From: VAYN01 sp964540905
GTDB taxonomy: Bacteria > Actinomycetota > Thermoleophilia > Solirubrobacterales > 70-9
Direction of reading: 5' to 3'
Assembly: GCA_964540905.1 (NCBI GenBank)
Contig: CAZIOS010000027.1
Coordinates: 1-30,698, forward strand
Length of the DNA: 30,698 nt
This document shows, piece after piece, positions 16,619-23,525 of the stretch; within the stretch, counting starts at the first letter, position 1, and every line of letters begins with the position of its first letter. The translations under genes were made by a program, and so were the position numbers. Below the pieces are notes generated by a model that was given only the letters and a program-made list of their open reading frames with translations, ran no database searches and was not told where the DNA came from.

Positions 16619-17862
16619 AGGCGCTCGAGGTTGTCGGCCTCGACGCCGCGGGTGACGCCGCGGAAGTCGAGCACCAGCGGCGCCGCCGCGACCACGCCGG
16701 CGTAGTCGATGCCGGGGTGGGCGGTGACGATCGCGGCGAGGTCGGTGCCGGTTAGGGCGGGGTCGAGGTCGACCGAGGCGAGGCCGAGGCCGGGCAGCTC
16801 GGCGACGTAGGGGTCGTGGTAGGAGACCTCGCCGCCGAGCTCCTGCAGGCGGGCGATGATCTTCAGCGCCGGCGACTCGCGGGTGTCGCCGATGCCGCCC
16901 TTGTAGCTGGCGCCGAGGACGAGGATGCGGGAGCCGCGGACCGGCTTGCCGGCGCCGTTGAGGGCGCGCTCGACGCGCTCGACGCAGAACGCCGGCTGCG
17001 CCTGGTTGACCTTGCCGGCGAGCTCGATGAACTCGGGGTAGAAGTCGTGCTGGCGCGCCTTGAAGGCGAGGTAGAAGGGGTCGACCGGGAGGCAGTGGCC
17101 GCCCATCCCGGGGCCGGGATCGAAGCGCATGAAGCCGAACGGCTTGCTCTCCGCCGCCTCGACCACCTCCCAGACGTCGATCCCGAGCCGGTCACAGAGC
17201 TGGGACAGCTCGTTGACGAGGGCGATGTTGACCGAGCGGAAGATGTTCTCCAGCAGCTTCGCCAGCTCCGCCGCCTCCGGCGTCGAGAGCACGATCACCT
17301 CGTCGCAGATCAGCTCGTAGAGGGAGCGGGCGCGGTCGGCGCTGGCGGCGCTGAGGCCGCCGACCAGCTTCGGCGTGGTGCGGATCGTGAAGTCGGTGCG
17401 GCCGGGGTCGATCCGCTCTGGCGAGAAGGCGAGGTGGAAGTCGGTGCCGGCGGCGAGGCCGCCGCGCTCGAGGATCGGCCGCAGCCGCTCGCGGGTGGTG
17501 CCGGGGTAGGTGGTCGACTCGAGCACGACCAGCTGGCCGGCGCGCAGCACCGAGGCGATCGCCTCGGTCGCTTCCAGCAGGTAGGTGAGGTCGGGCTCGC
17601 GGGAGCTGCTGAGCGGCGTCGGCACGCAGACGACCACCGCTTCGCAGGCGCCCAGCTCGGCGTAGTCGGAGGTCGTCTGCAGGCGACCTCCGAGCGCCGC
17701 CAGGACCGCGTCGGGGACGTCCTCGACGTAGCTGCGGCCGGCCGCGAGGGACTCGACCTTGGACCGGTCGAGGTCGAGGCCGACGACCTCCTGGCCGGCC
17801 TCGGCGAAGGCGACGGCGAGGGGGAGGCCGACGTAGCCGAGCCCGACTATCCCGATCTTCAT
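16615..17862 (-). CDS. Nucleotide-sugar dehydrogenase (UDP-glucose/UDP-HexNAc 6-dehydrogenase family)
   Basis: 415 residues, normal for the family. It has an N-terminal Rossmann fold with GLGYVG at 7-12 and D30 as likely NAD ribose contact. Active-site parts are STTYPGTT (116-123), LLENIFRSVNIALVNEL with K202 and N206, and GGHCLPVDPFYL with catalytic Cys257. The C-terminal sugar-binding domain includes LGASYKGGIGDTRESPAL. The family oxidises a UDP-sugar to its uronic acid in two NAD-dependent steps in the cytoplasm. The DTRESPA and GGHC forms fit the WbpA/WbpO or UDP-glucose branches; I cannot choose between them. It probably supplies uronic acid units to the glycosyltransferase locus about 7 kb away. 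TAGACT lies seven bases before the ATG. Confidence 0.93.
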   Translation of the reverse strand: MKIGIVGLGYVGLPLAVAFAEAGQEVVGLDLDRSKVESLAAGRSYVEDVPDAVLAALGGRLQTTSDYAELGACEAVVVCVPTPLSSSREPDLTYLLEATEAIASVLRAGQLVVLESTTYPGTTRERLRPILERGGLAAGTDFHLAFSPERIDPGRTDFTIRTTPKLVGGLSAASADRARSLYELICDEVIVLSTPEAAELAKLLENIFRSVNIALVNELSQLCDRLGIDVWEVVEAAESKPFGFMRFDPGPGMGGHCLPVDPFYLAFKARQHDFYPEFIELAGKVNQAQPAFCVERVERALNGAGKPVRGSRILVLGASYKGGIGDTRESPALKIIARLQELGGEVSYHDPYVAELPGLGLASVDLDPALTGTDLAAIVTAHPGIDYAGVVAAAPLVLDFRGVTRGVEADNLERL

Positions 17863-17915
17863 CGGCGGGAGTCTACGGTTGGACAGGCGGCTCCGGCTGC
17901 CTTACGCTGGATCGG

Positions 17916-18596
17916 ATGGATTCGCCACCGGTACCGGATCCAGAGCCTCGAACGGGCGCGGGCCAGGGGCTGCCCCGAGCCTACGCGGTCCGCTCCGAGC
18001 GCGAGCGGCTGCTGGAGGCGATGGTGCGGGTGGCGGCGGCGAGGGGCTATCAGGCGACCACCGTCGGCGACGTCGCCGCGGCGGCGGAAATCCCGGTCGA
18101 GACCTTCGACGCGATGTTCGGCGGCAAGGAGGCCTGCTTCCTCGAGGCCTACGACGCCATCATCGACGTCCTCGTCGCCCACGTCTCGAGCGCCTTCGAG
18201 AGCGCCGCCGACGCGCGCTGGCAGGACCGCATCGTCGCCGCCCTGCGCGCCCTGGTCGACCTGCTGGCGACCGAGCACGACATCGCCCGGATGGCGATGG
18301 TCGAGGTGACGACGGTCGGCGAGGAGGCGCGGATCCGCTACCGCGAGGCGCTCGAGCGCTTCACGCCGCTGCTCGAGGAGGGCCGCACCGTCTCCGCCCA
18401 GGGCGACGAGCTGCCGGCCGACACCGCCCGCTTCGCGGTCGGCGGCGTCACCTCGATGATCTTCGACGAGGTCCGCGCCGGGCGCGGGCCGGAGCTGCGC
18501 CGGGTGCTGCCGGACCTCGTCTTCGCCGTGCTGATGCCCTACATCGGGCCGGAAGCGGCGGAGGACGAAATGCGCCGGGTCGGCCGCGAGGGCTGA
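17916..18596 (+). CDS. TetR/AcrR-family regulator
   Basis: 226 residues from ATG 17916. The HTH is TVGDVAAAAEIPVETFDAMF followed by GGKEACFLEAYDAII. The C-terminal domain has MAMVEVTTVGEEARIRYREA, FTPLLEEGRTVSAQGDELP and VLPDLVFAVLMPYIGPEAAE, again the shared family form. TTGGAC-18-TACGCT ends seven bases upstream of the ATG with no Shine-Dalgarno sequence. Its start is divergent from the nucleotide-sugar dehydrogenase across 53 bases, so that gene is a reasonable candidate target (inference). The stop converges with the enoyl-CoA hydratase stop across a short hairpin. Confidence 0.9.
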   Translation: MDSPPVPDPEPRTGAGQGLPRAYAVRSERERLLEAMVRVAAARGYQATTVGDVAAAAEIPVETFDAMFGGKEACFLEAYDAIIDVLVAHVSSAFESAADARWQDRIVAALRALVDLLATEHDIARMAMVEVTTVGEEARIRYREALERFTPLLEEGRTVSAQGDELPADTARFAVGGVTSMIFDEVRAGRGPELRRVLPDLVFAVLMPYIGPEAAEDEMRRVGREG

Positions 18597-18608
18597 GTCG
18601 GCACTCAG
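18593..18608. terminator. Short hairpin spanning two convergent stop codons
   Basis: CTGAGT-CGGC-ACTCAG covers the TGA of the TetR gene and the TGA of the enoyl-CoA hydratase gene. The stem has 6 bp with a 4-base loop and no T-run on either side, so termination is possible but unproven. Confidence 0.3.
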
Positions 18609-19357
18609 ACGCCGGCGCCGTGGCGGCCCTCGCCGCCGGCGAAGCGGGCGGCGCCCCGGGCGGCGACGTCGAGCACCTCGCGGCCGAGCCGGTGCTCGAG
18701 GGCGATCCCGTCGGCGAGCGGCAGGCCGAAGCCCTCGAGCGCGGCGCGGCGGTCGGCGAGCATCGTCTCCTGCGGGAAGGCAGCGAGCCGCTCGGCCCAC
18801 TCCAGCGCCAGCTCGAGGTGGCCGTAGGGCGGCGCGATCGCGTTGACGAGGCCGATCCGGTGCGCCTCCTCGGCGTCGACGGGGCGGCCGCTGAGGATCA
18901 GCTCGAGGCCGCGGCCGAGACCGACGATCCGCGGCAGTCGCTGGGTGCCGCCGTCGACCAGCGGCACCCCCCAGCGGCGCTCGAAGCAGCCGAAGGTGGA
19001 GCCGGGGGTGGCGATCCGCAGGTCGCACCAGAGCGCCAGCTCGAGCCCGCCGGCCAGGCACCAGCCGTCGATCGCGGCGATCGCCGGCTTCGCGGGGGCG
19101 AGCCGGGTGAAGCCCTCGGGGCCCCCCTCGGCGTCGACGTCGAGGTCCATCGCCTTGAGGTCGGCGCCGGCGCAGAAGGCCTCGCCGCCGGCGCCGGTGA
19201 GGACGAGGACGCGGGCGGCGGCGTCGGCCTCGAAGTCGTCGAAGCCCTGGCGCAGCGCCGCGGCGGTCGCGGCGTCGACCGCGTTGCGGCGGGCGGGGCG
19301 GTCGATCGTCAGCACGGCGGCGGCCCCGCGGCGCTCGTAGCGAACCTCCTCGCTCAT
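18605..19357 (-). CDS. Enoyl-CoA hydratase/isomerase family protein
   Basis: 250 residues, standard crotonase length. The oxyanion-hole motif FCAGADLKAMD is at 61-71 and AIDGWCLAGGLELALWCD covers the second. Both catalytic glutamates of true hydratases appear present: E106 (GGLELA) and E126 (CFERRWGVP), 20 apart as in mitochondrial enoyl-CoA hydratase, followed by DGGTQRLPRIVGLGRGLELI. The likely reaction is hydration of 2-enoyl-CoA in fatty-acid or related acyl-CoA degradation. Substrate range cannot be told. GGGAGGA lies about nine bases before ATG 19357. No other beta-oxidation gene is adjacent. The convergent TetR gene may be its regulator; this is only positional inference. Confidence 0.92.
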   Translation of the reverse strand: MSEEVRYERRGAAAVLTIDRPARRNAVDAATAAALRQGFDDFEADAAARVLVLTGAGGEAFCAGADLKAMDLDVDAEGGPEGFTRLAPAKPAIAAIDGWCLAGGLELALWCDLRIATPGSTFGCFERRWGVPLVDGGTQRLPRIVGLGRGLELILSGRPVDAEEAHRIGLVNAIAPPYGHLELALEWAERLAAFPQETMLADRRAALEGFGLPLADGIALEHRLGREVLDVAARGAARFAGGEGRHGAGV

Positions 19358-19381
19358 CGGCGCATCCTCCCACAGCAGGTA

Positions 19382-19440
19382 GGAGCGGGCGGGCTAGTCG
19401 CAGTGAGCGATCACGGGGTTCGCCTGCGACGCCCGGCTCC
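19382..19440. other. Long imperfect stem-loop in a divergent intergenic space
   Basis: GGAGC (19382-19386) pairs with GCTCC (19436-19440), GGGC near 19387-19390 with GCCC (19431-19434), and GTCGCAG (19397-19403) with CTGCGAC (19424-19430), leaving a 20-base loop. It lies between the enoyl-CoA hydratase start and the DUF559 gene. It lacks the arms and anticodon layout of a tRNA. It could be a leader structure or a small RNA. The rest of 19358-19543 shows nothing else I recognise. Confidence 0.35.
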
Positions 19441-19543
19441 CGAAACGGCGCCCCGGTCGCGGCCCGAGGAGGGCAGGTCCCCTCAGGCAGGACCACGCTA
19501 GGCGGCGGGTCGGACGAGAGGGGAGAGATTCCCTCCGCGAAGA

Positions 19544-19569
19544 CTTACTGTGGCCATGGCCACAGTAAG
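19544..19569. repeat. 26-bp perfect palindrome over the DUF559 start codon
   Basis: CTTACTGTGGCCA (19544-19556) is followed directly by its exact reverse complement (19557-19569). ATG 19556 sits at the centre and the alternative GTG at 19550 is inside the left arm. A related inverted repeat lies at the gene's stop codon. It could be an autoregulatory operator, an mRNA hairpin limiting translation, or a terminal element of a mobile gene. Confidence 0.95.
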
Positions 19570-20488
19570 AGTCCAGCCTTGGTCAGGGGCGGCGTGGGAG
19601 CTGGCGCGGCGGCAGCACGGCGTCGTGACCCGGGCGCAATTGGCGGGGATCGGTATGGGGCCGGAGGCGATCCGGCAGCGGCTGGCGAACGGGCGGCTGC
19701 ACAAGCTGATGCCGGGCGTCTACGCGGTGGGGCGGCCGGAAATCGGTGCCCGCGGCCGCTGGATGGCGGCGGTCCTCGCCTGCGGGCCGCAGGCGCTGCT
19801 CAGCCATCGCAGCGCCGCGGCGCTCTGGGGCATCCAGCGCGAGGCGCCCGGGCGGCCCGAAGTCGTCGTGCCAGCCGACTTGCCCAGGCGCCGCCCCGGC
19901 ATCCGTGTCTACCGGCACCGTGACCACGAGGCACCGGGGAAGCGCAGCGTCGCCAGCATCCCCGTCACCCACCCGATCGCGACCCTGGTCGACCTCGCCG
20001 CCGGTATCCCGACGGGCCAACTGGAAGCGGCGATCAACGAGGCGGACCATCTCGACCTGGTGGATCCCGAGCAGCTGCTCGCAGCGCTCGACTCCCTGCC
20101 TCGACGTGCCGGCGTCAGCCGGATCCAGGCGCTGCTCGAAGCCTCCACCGAGTCGCTCACCTCCACCGAGCTGGAGCGACGCTTCCTGCCGCTGGTGCGG
20201 GCGGTCGGCCTGCCGCTCCCCCAAACCCAGGTCTGGCACGACGGGCATCGGGTCGACTTCTTCTGGCCGAACCTCGGCCTGATCGTCGAGACCGACAGCC
20301 TGCGGTACCACCGCACCTCCTTCAAGCAGGCGGCGGACAAGCGCCGCGACAACGCCCACGCCGGCTCCGGGCTGACCACGCTGCGATTCAGCGACGGTCA
20401 GATTCGCCATGAACCGGCCTACGTGCGCCAGACGCTCGCCAGAACGGCCCGCGCGCTCGCGACAAGGGCGCGGCACCGCGATGACTGA
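19550..20488 (+). CDS. AbiEi-like N-terminal domain plus DUF559 (PD-(D/E)XK nuclease-like) protein
   Basis: About 311 residues, from GTG 19550 or ATG 19556. The N-terminal part (QHGVVTRAQLAGIGMGPEAI, RLHKLMPGVYAVGRP) resembles the winged-helix domain of AbiEi-type antitoxins. The middle reads HPIATLVDLAAGIPTGQLEAA. The C-terminus carries VDFFWPNLGLIVETDSLRYH followed by KRRDNAH, with D and E-x-D spaced as in Vsr-like PD-(D/E)XK nucleases (DUF559). AbiEi proteins repress their own promoters by binding inverted repeats, but no AbiEii-like toxin lies beside it. The gene stands alone, with a perfect palindrome over its start and a matching inverted repeat at its stop. It may be an orphan antitoxin-nuclease or a selfish nuclease gene; its activity is unknown. 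Confidence 0.85.
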   Translation: MAMATVRVQPWSGAAWELARRQHGVVTRAQLAGIGMGPEAIRQRLANGRLHKLMPGVYAVGRPEIGARGRWMAAVLACGPQALLSHRSAAALWGIQREAPGRPEVVVPADLPRRRPGIRVYRHRDHEAPGKRSVASIPVTHPIATLVDLAAGIPTGQLEAAINEADHLDLVDPEQLLAALDSLPRRAGVSRIQALLEASTESLTSTELERRFLPLVRAVGLPLPQTQVWHDGHRVDFFWPNLGLIVETDSLRYHRTSFKQAADKRRDNAHAGSGLTTLRFSDGQIRHEPAYVRQTLARTARALATRARHRDD

Positions 20489-20523
20489 ACGATTACTGGG
20501 GCTATGGGCCCAGTAATCGTTCA
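20486..20523. repeat. 38-bp inverted repeat starting at the DUF559 stop codon
   Basis: Perfect 15-bp arms, TGAACGATTACTGGG (20486-20500) and its complement (20509-20523), flank an 8-base loop. The first TGA is the gene's stop codon. The inner 24 bases (20493-20516) match the core of the start-codon palindrome (19545-19568) at 20 positions, including TTACTG and CAGTAA at the ends and ATGG in the centre. It may act as a terminator hairpin, but no T-run follows. Confidence 0.93.
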
Positions 20524-20554
20524 CGCGGCGGGCGCGGCGGCGTGAGAGGGCACG

Positions 20555-20710
20555 AAAAAACAACCGGGGGTGGTACTCGTCGCCTGCCTTGCGCGTAGCC
20601 TTCGCGCTTAGAAGCTCGTCGCACCACCTTCGAGACCGCCTTCCCGCTTGGCTTCCGCGGGGTCCGGCCTCTCCCGGTTGCAGGAGCGAACCTAGCGCCG
20701 GGTTCGGGCC
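20555..20710 (-). ncRNA. Possible structured small RNA ending at a T-run
   Basis: On the minus strand the space before the MFS gene shows nested stems: CCCGC-loop-GCGGG in a larger pairing near 20640-20690, GCGCG-loop-CGCGC, and GGTGGT (20628-20623) pairing with ACCACC (20574-20569). A six-T run follows at 20560-20555. I tested it by eye against SRP RNA, tmRNA, RNase P, tRNA and common riboswitch motifs and found no match. An RNA gene converging on the DUF559 gene is possible; it could also be a structured leader fragment or chance pairing. Confidence 0.3.
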
Positions 20711-20815
20711 GGGCGCAAGGGGGTGCGTTGTGACGATTCCGCAAAATCCGGGTTAAAGGAGGGCGAACGGAGGGGCTGGCGCCCGTCCGCGGACCGCTGT
20801 ACGTTCTGCCTTGGG

Positions 20816-22210
20816 ATGAACGAGGCGAGCGAAGCTTCGGCGCGGCGGGCGCGGCGCAATGTGGTCCTGACCGCCGCGATCGCCGGCCTCGGCGGGCTGC
20901 TGTTCGGCTACGACACCGGGATCATCGCCGGCGCCCTGCTCTTCATCAAGGTCGACTTCGGGCTCGGCAGCTTCGCCCAGGGACTGGTCGTCGCCGCGGT
21001 CCCGATCGGGGCGATCGGCGGCGCCGCCTACGCCGGGCCGGCCGCCGACAAGTACGGTCGGCGGCTGATGATCCTGCTCGCCGCCGGGATCTTCATCGTC
21101 GGCGCCCTGGTCAGCTCCGCCGCCCCCGACCTCGGCGTCCTGGTCGGCGCCCGGGTCGTGATCGGCGTCGCGATCGGCCTCGCCTCCGCCGCGGCGCCGG
21201 TCTACATCTCCGAGGTGGCGCCGCCGGAGAGCCGCGGGCGGCTGGTCAGCTTCTTCCAGCTGGCGGTGACGATCGGCATCCTCGTCGCCTACCTGGTCAG
21301 CCTCGCCTTCAACGGGATCGAAGGCTGGCGCTGGATGCTCGGGCTCGGCTGCGTGCCGGCGCTGGCGCTCGGCTTCGGGATGCTGCGGATGCCGCAGAGC
21401 CCGCGCTGGCTGGTGATGAGCGGCGACGACTTCGCGGCGCGGGCGACGCTGGCGAAGATCCGGGTCGACGACCCCGACACGATCGACCGCGAGCTGGAGG
21501 AGATCAAGGAGAGCATCGACGAGAAGCCGGGCAGCTGGAGCGACCTGCTGCAGCCGGTGGTGAAAGCGGCGCTGGTGGTCGGGGTCGGGCTGGCGATCCT
21601 GCAGCAGGTGACCGGGATCAACACGGTCATCTACTACGCGCCGACGATCGTCGAATTCACCGGCGTCAACTCCTCCGCCGGCTCGATCCTGGCCGCGGTC
21701 GGGGTCGGCGTGATCAACGTCGGCATGACCCTGCTGGCGCTGCGGCTGCTCGACCGGGCAGGGCGGCGGACGCTGCTGATGATCGGCGTCTCCGGGATGT
21801 CGATCTCGCTCTTCGCGCTCGGCGCCGCCTTCAAGATCGAAGGCGGCGGCAGCACCGTCGGCTCGGTGGTCGCGATCGTCAGCCTGATGGCCTACGTCGC
21901 CTCCTTCGCGATCAGCCTCGGGCCGATCTTCTGGCTGCTCAACGCCGAGATCTACCCGCTGGCGGTGCGCAGCAAGGCGGCCGGGCTGGGGACGATGGCG
22001 AACTGGACCTTCAACTTCATCGTCTCGCTGACCTTCCTGCTGTTGATCGAAGTGGCCGGGCGCAGCGGCGCCTTCTGGATCTACGGCGGCATCGGCCTCT
22101 TCACCCTCGGCTTCTGCTGGAAGCTGGTGCCGGAGACCAAAGGCAAGCACCTCGAGGACATCCAGGCCTACTTCGAGGCCCGGGTCGAGCGCCGCAAAGC
22201 GTCGGCATAG
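20816..22210 (+). CDS. Sugar-porter family MFS transporter
   Basis: 464 residues with 12 predicted membrane helices. Family signatures are all visible: LLFGYDTGIIAGALL in helix 1, DKYGRR between helices 2 and 3, PESRGRL after helix 4, PQSPRWL, the helix 7 block QQVTGINTVIYYAP, DRAGRR, and the C-terminal PETKGKHLEDI. Relatives (XylE, GalP, IolT types) import hexoses, pentoses or inositol with protons or sodium; the substrate is not predictable here. ATG 20816 is chosen because the conserved region starts right behind it. An upstream in-frame GTG (20723) would add unlikely sequence. A strong AAAGGAGG at about 20755-20762 is 50 bases too far from the start to serve it. TACGTT lies ten bases before the ATG. 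Confidence 0.94.
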   Translation: MNEASEASARRARRNVVLTAAIAGLGGLLFGYDTGIIAGALLFIKVDFGLGSFAQGLVVAAVPIGAIGGAAYAGPAADKYGRRLMILLAAGIFIVGALVSSAAPDLGVLVGARVVIGVAIGLASAAAPVYISEVAPPESRGRLVSFFQLAVTIGILVAYLVSLAFNGIEGWRWMLGLGCVPALALGFGMLRMPQSPRWLVMSGDDFAARATLAKIRVDDPDTIDRELEEIKESIDEKPGSWSDLLQPVVKAALVVGVGLAILQQVTGINTVIYYAPTIVEFTGVNSSAGSILAAVGVGVINVGMTLLALRLLDRAGRRTLLMIGVSGMSISLFALGAAFKIEGGGSTVGSVVAIVSLMAYVASFAISLGPIFWLLNAEIYPLAVRSKAAGLGTMANWTFNFIVSLTFLLLIEVAGRSGAFWIYGGIGLFTLGFCWKLVPETKGKHLEDIQAYFEARVERRKASA

Positions 22211-22223
22211 TTACCCTGCGCCG

Positions 22224-23144
22224 ATGCGGATCGACGCGATCATCGCCGCCAAGCGGCCGACCTTCTCGGTCGAGTTCTCCCCGCCCAAGAGCGCGGAGGC
22301 GACCGAGCAGCTCTACGCGACGGCGCGCGAGCTGGCCCAGCTCGGGCTCGACTTCGGCTCGGTCACCTACGGCGCCGGCGGCTCGACCCGCGACGGCACG
22401 GTCGAGATCACGCGGGCGCTGAAGGACGAGGTCGGACTGGAGACGATGGCCCACCTCAGCTGCGTCGGCGAGACCACCGCAGGGCTGGCGAGCACCCTGG
22501 ACCGGATCGAGGCGGCCGGGATCGAGAACGTCTTCGCCCTGCGCGGCGACCCGCCCCGCGGTAAGGAGGACTTCGTCCAGCCCGAGGGCGGGCTCGGCAG
22601 CGCCGCCGAACTGGCCGCCTTCATCGCCGCCGGCTGGGACTTCGCGATCGGCGGCGCCTGCTTTCCGGAGGTGCATCCGGAGGCGCCCGACCTCGAGACC
22701 GACCTCGCCTACCTGAAGATCAAGGTCGACTCCGGCGCCGGCTTCCTGATCACCCAGCTCTTCTTCGACAACCAGGTCTACTTCGATTTCGTGCGGGCGG
22801 CACGGCGGCGCGGGATCGAGGTGCCGATCCTGGCCGGGGTGATCCCGGTCGCCAGCTTCGCCCAGACGCGGCGGATCTGCGAGCTCTGCGACGCCAGCAT
22901 CCCGGCGCCGCTGGAAGCCGCCTTCGAGGCGGCCGGCGGCGACGCCGAGCGCGAGTTCGAGCTGGGGGTGGCCTTCGCCGCCCAGCAGTGCGCGGAGCTG
23001 CTGATCGCCGGCGCTCCCGGCATCCACTTCTACGCGCTGAACAAGGCGCCGGCGACGCGGGCGGTGCTCAGCGCCCTGCACGCGTCGCGGCCCTGGGAGC
23101 GGGTGCGCGGCGACGCCGGCACCCTCGCCGGCGAGCAAACGTGA
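22224..23144 (+). CDS. metF: 5,10-methylenetetrahydrofolate reductase
   Basis: 306 residues, close to the bacterial norm of about 300. The start shows FSVEFSPPKS with E17 in the position of the catalytic Glu of MetF. Other family marks are FGSVTYGAGGSTRDGT, HLSCVGET, NVFALRGDPPRGKEDF, IGGACFPEVHPEA, ITQLFFDNQVYFDFV, LAGVIPV and GIHFYALNKAPATRAVL. The enzyme is a FAD-containing TIM barrel that reduces methylene-THF to methyl-THF for methionine synthesis in the cytoplasm. TACCCT lies six bases before the ATG and there is no Shine-Dalgarno sequence. Its stop overlaps the GTG of the broken DUF3105 gene (GTGA), so the two once formed an operon. No metE or metH is nearby. Confidence 0.95.
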   Translation: MRIDAIIAAKRPTFSVEFSPPKSAEATEQLYATARELAQLGLDFGSVTYGAGGSTRDGTVEITRALKDEVGLETMAHLSCVGETTAGLASTLDRIEAAGIENVFALRGDPPRGKEDFVQPEGGLGSAAELAAFIAAGWDFAIGGACFPEVHPEAPDLETDLAYLKIKVDSGAGFLITQLFFDNQVYFDFVRAARRRGIEVPILAGVIPVASFAQTRRICELCDASIPAPLEAAFEAAGGDAEREFELGVAFAAQQCAELLIAGAPGIHFYALNKAPATRAVLSALHASRPWERVRGDAGTLAGEQT

Positions 23145-23506
23145 GCTCCAAGCGCCAGCGGCTGATCGTCGGCTACTCGGTCGCCGCGGTGGTGGCGGTG
23201 GCGATCGCCGTCGCCGTGGTCCTGGTCGTCAGCGGTGGCGGCAGCGGCCAGCAGGGCGAAGCCCACATCAACCTCAACCTCTCCTACGGCTGATCCAGTA
23301 CTCGCCCGCTCTCCCCGAAGCCGGGCGGCTGGCGCTGAAGGGCGTCTACGACACGATGTACGGGGCGAGCCTGCTGTCCCTACAGGGGCGCGATCACGCT
23401 CGACGCGATCCGCGACTTCGGCAAGGCGACCTGGGGCAGGTACGGCGGCGAGCCGGTGCGGGCCTTCGTCTTCACCGGGCCGACGCCGGCCGAACCGGCG
23501 GAGTAG
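23141..23506 (+). pseudogene. Decayed DUF3105-type membrane protein gene
   Basis: The opening frame from GTG 23141 gives a basic start, one membrane helix (LIVGYSVAAVVAVAIAVAVV) and GQQGEAHINLNLSYG, then a TGA at 23291-23293. From 23293 another frame reads IQYSPALPEAGRLALKGVYD and TMYGASLL. From about 23390 the original frame reads GAITLDAIRDFGKATWGRYG to VFTGPTPAEPAE and a TAG at 23504-23506. In DUF3105 proteins as I know them, these pieces are separated by a segment with PPTSGxH and a HSLEHG motif, which is missing here. The gene therefore seems to have lost one internal segment after LSYG and a shorter one near 23380. Two collapsed assembly errors would look alike. The 50-residue N-terminal piece could still be made as a small membrane protein. 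Confidence 0.7.
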
Positions 23507-23525
23507 CCGCGGCGCCGGCGGGCGG

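Noticed and set aside
19382..19440. The stem-loop as a tRNA gene
   Set aside because: No cloverleaf, T-loop or anticodon arm of normal size can be drawn.
20753..22150. A 465-codon minus-strand frame opposite the MFS transporter
   Set aside because: It consists of Asp/His/Gln/Arg-rich text without motifs, while the plus strand has every sugar-porter signature.
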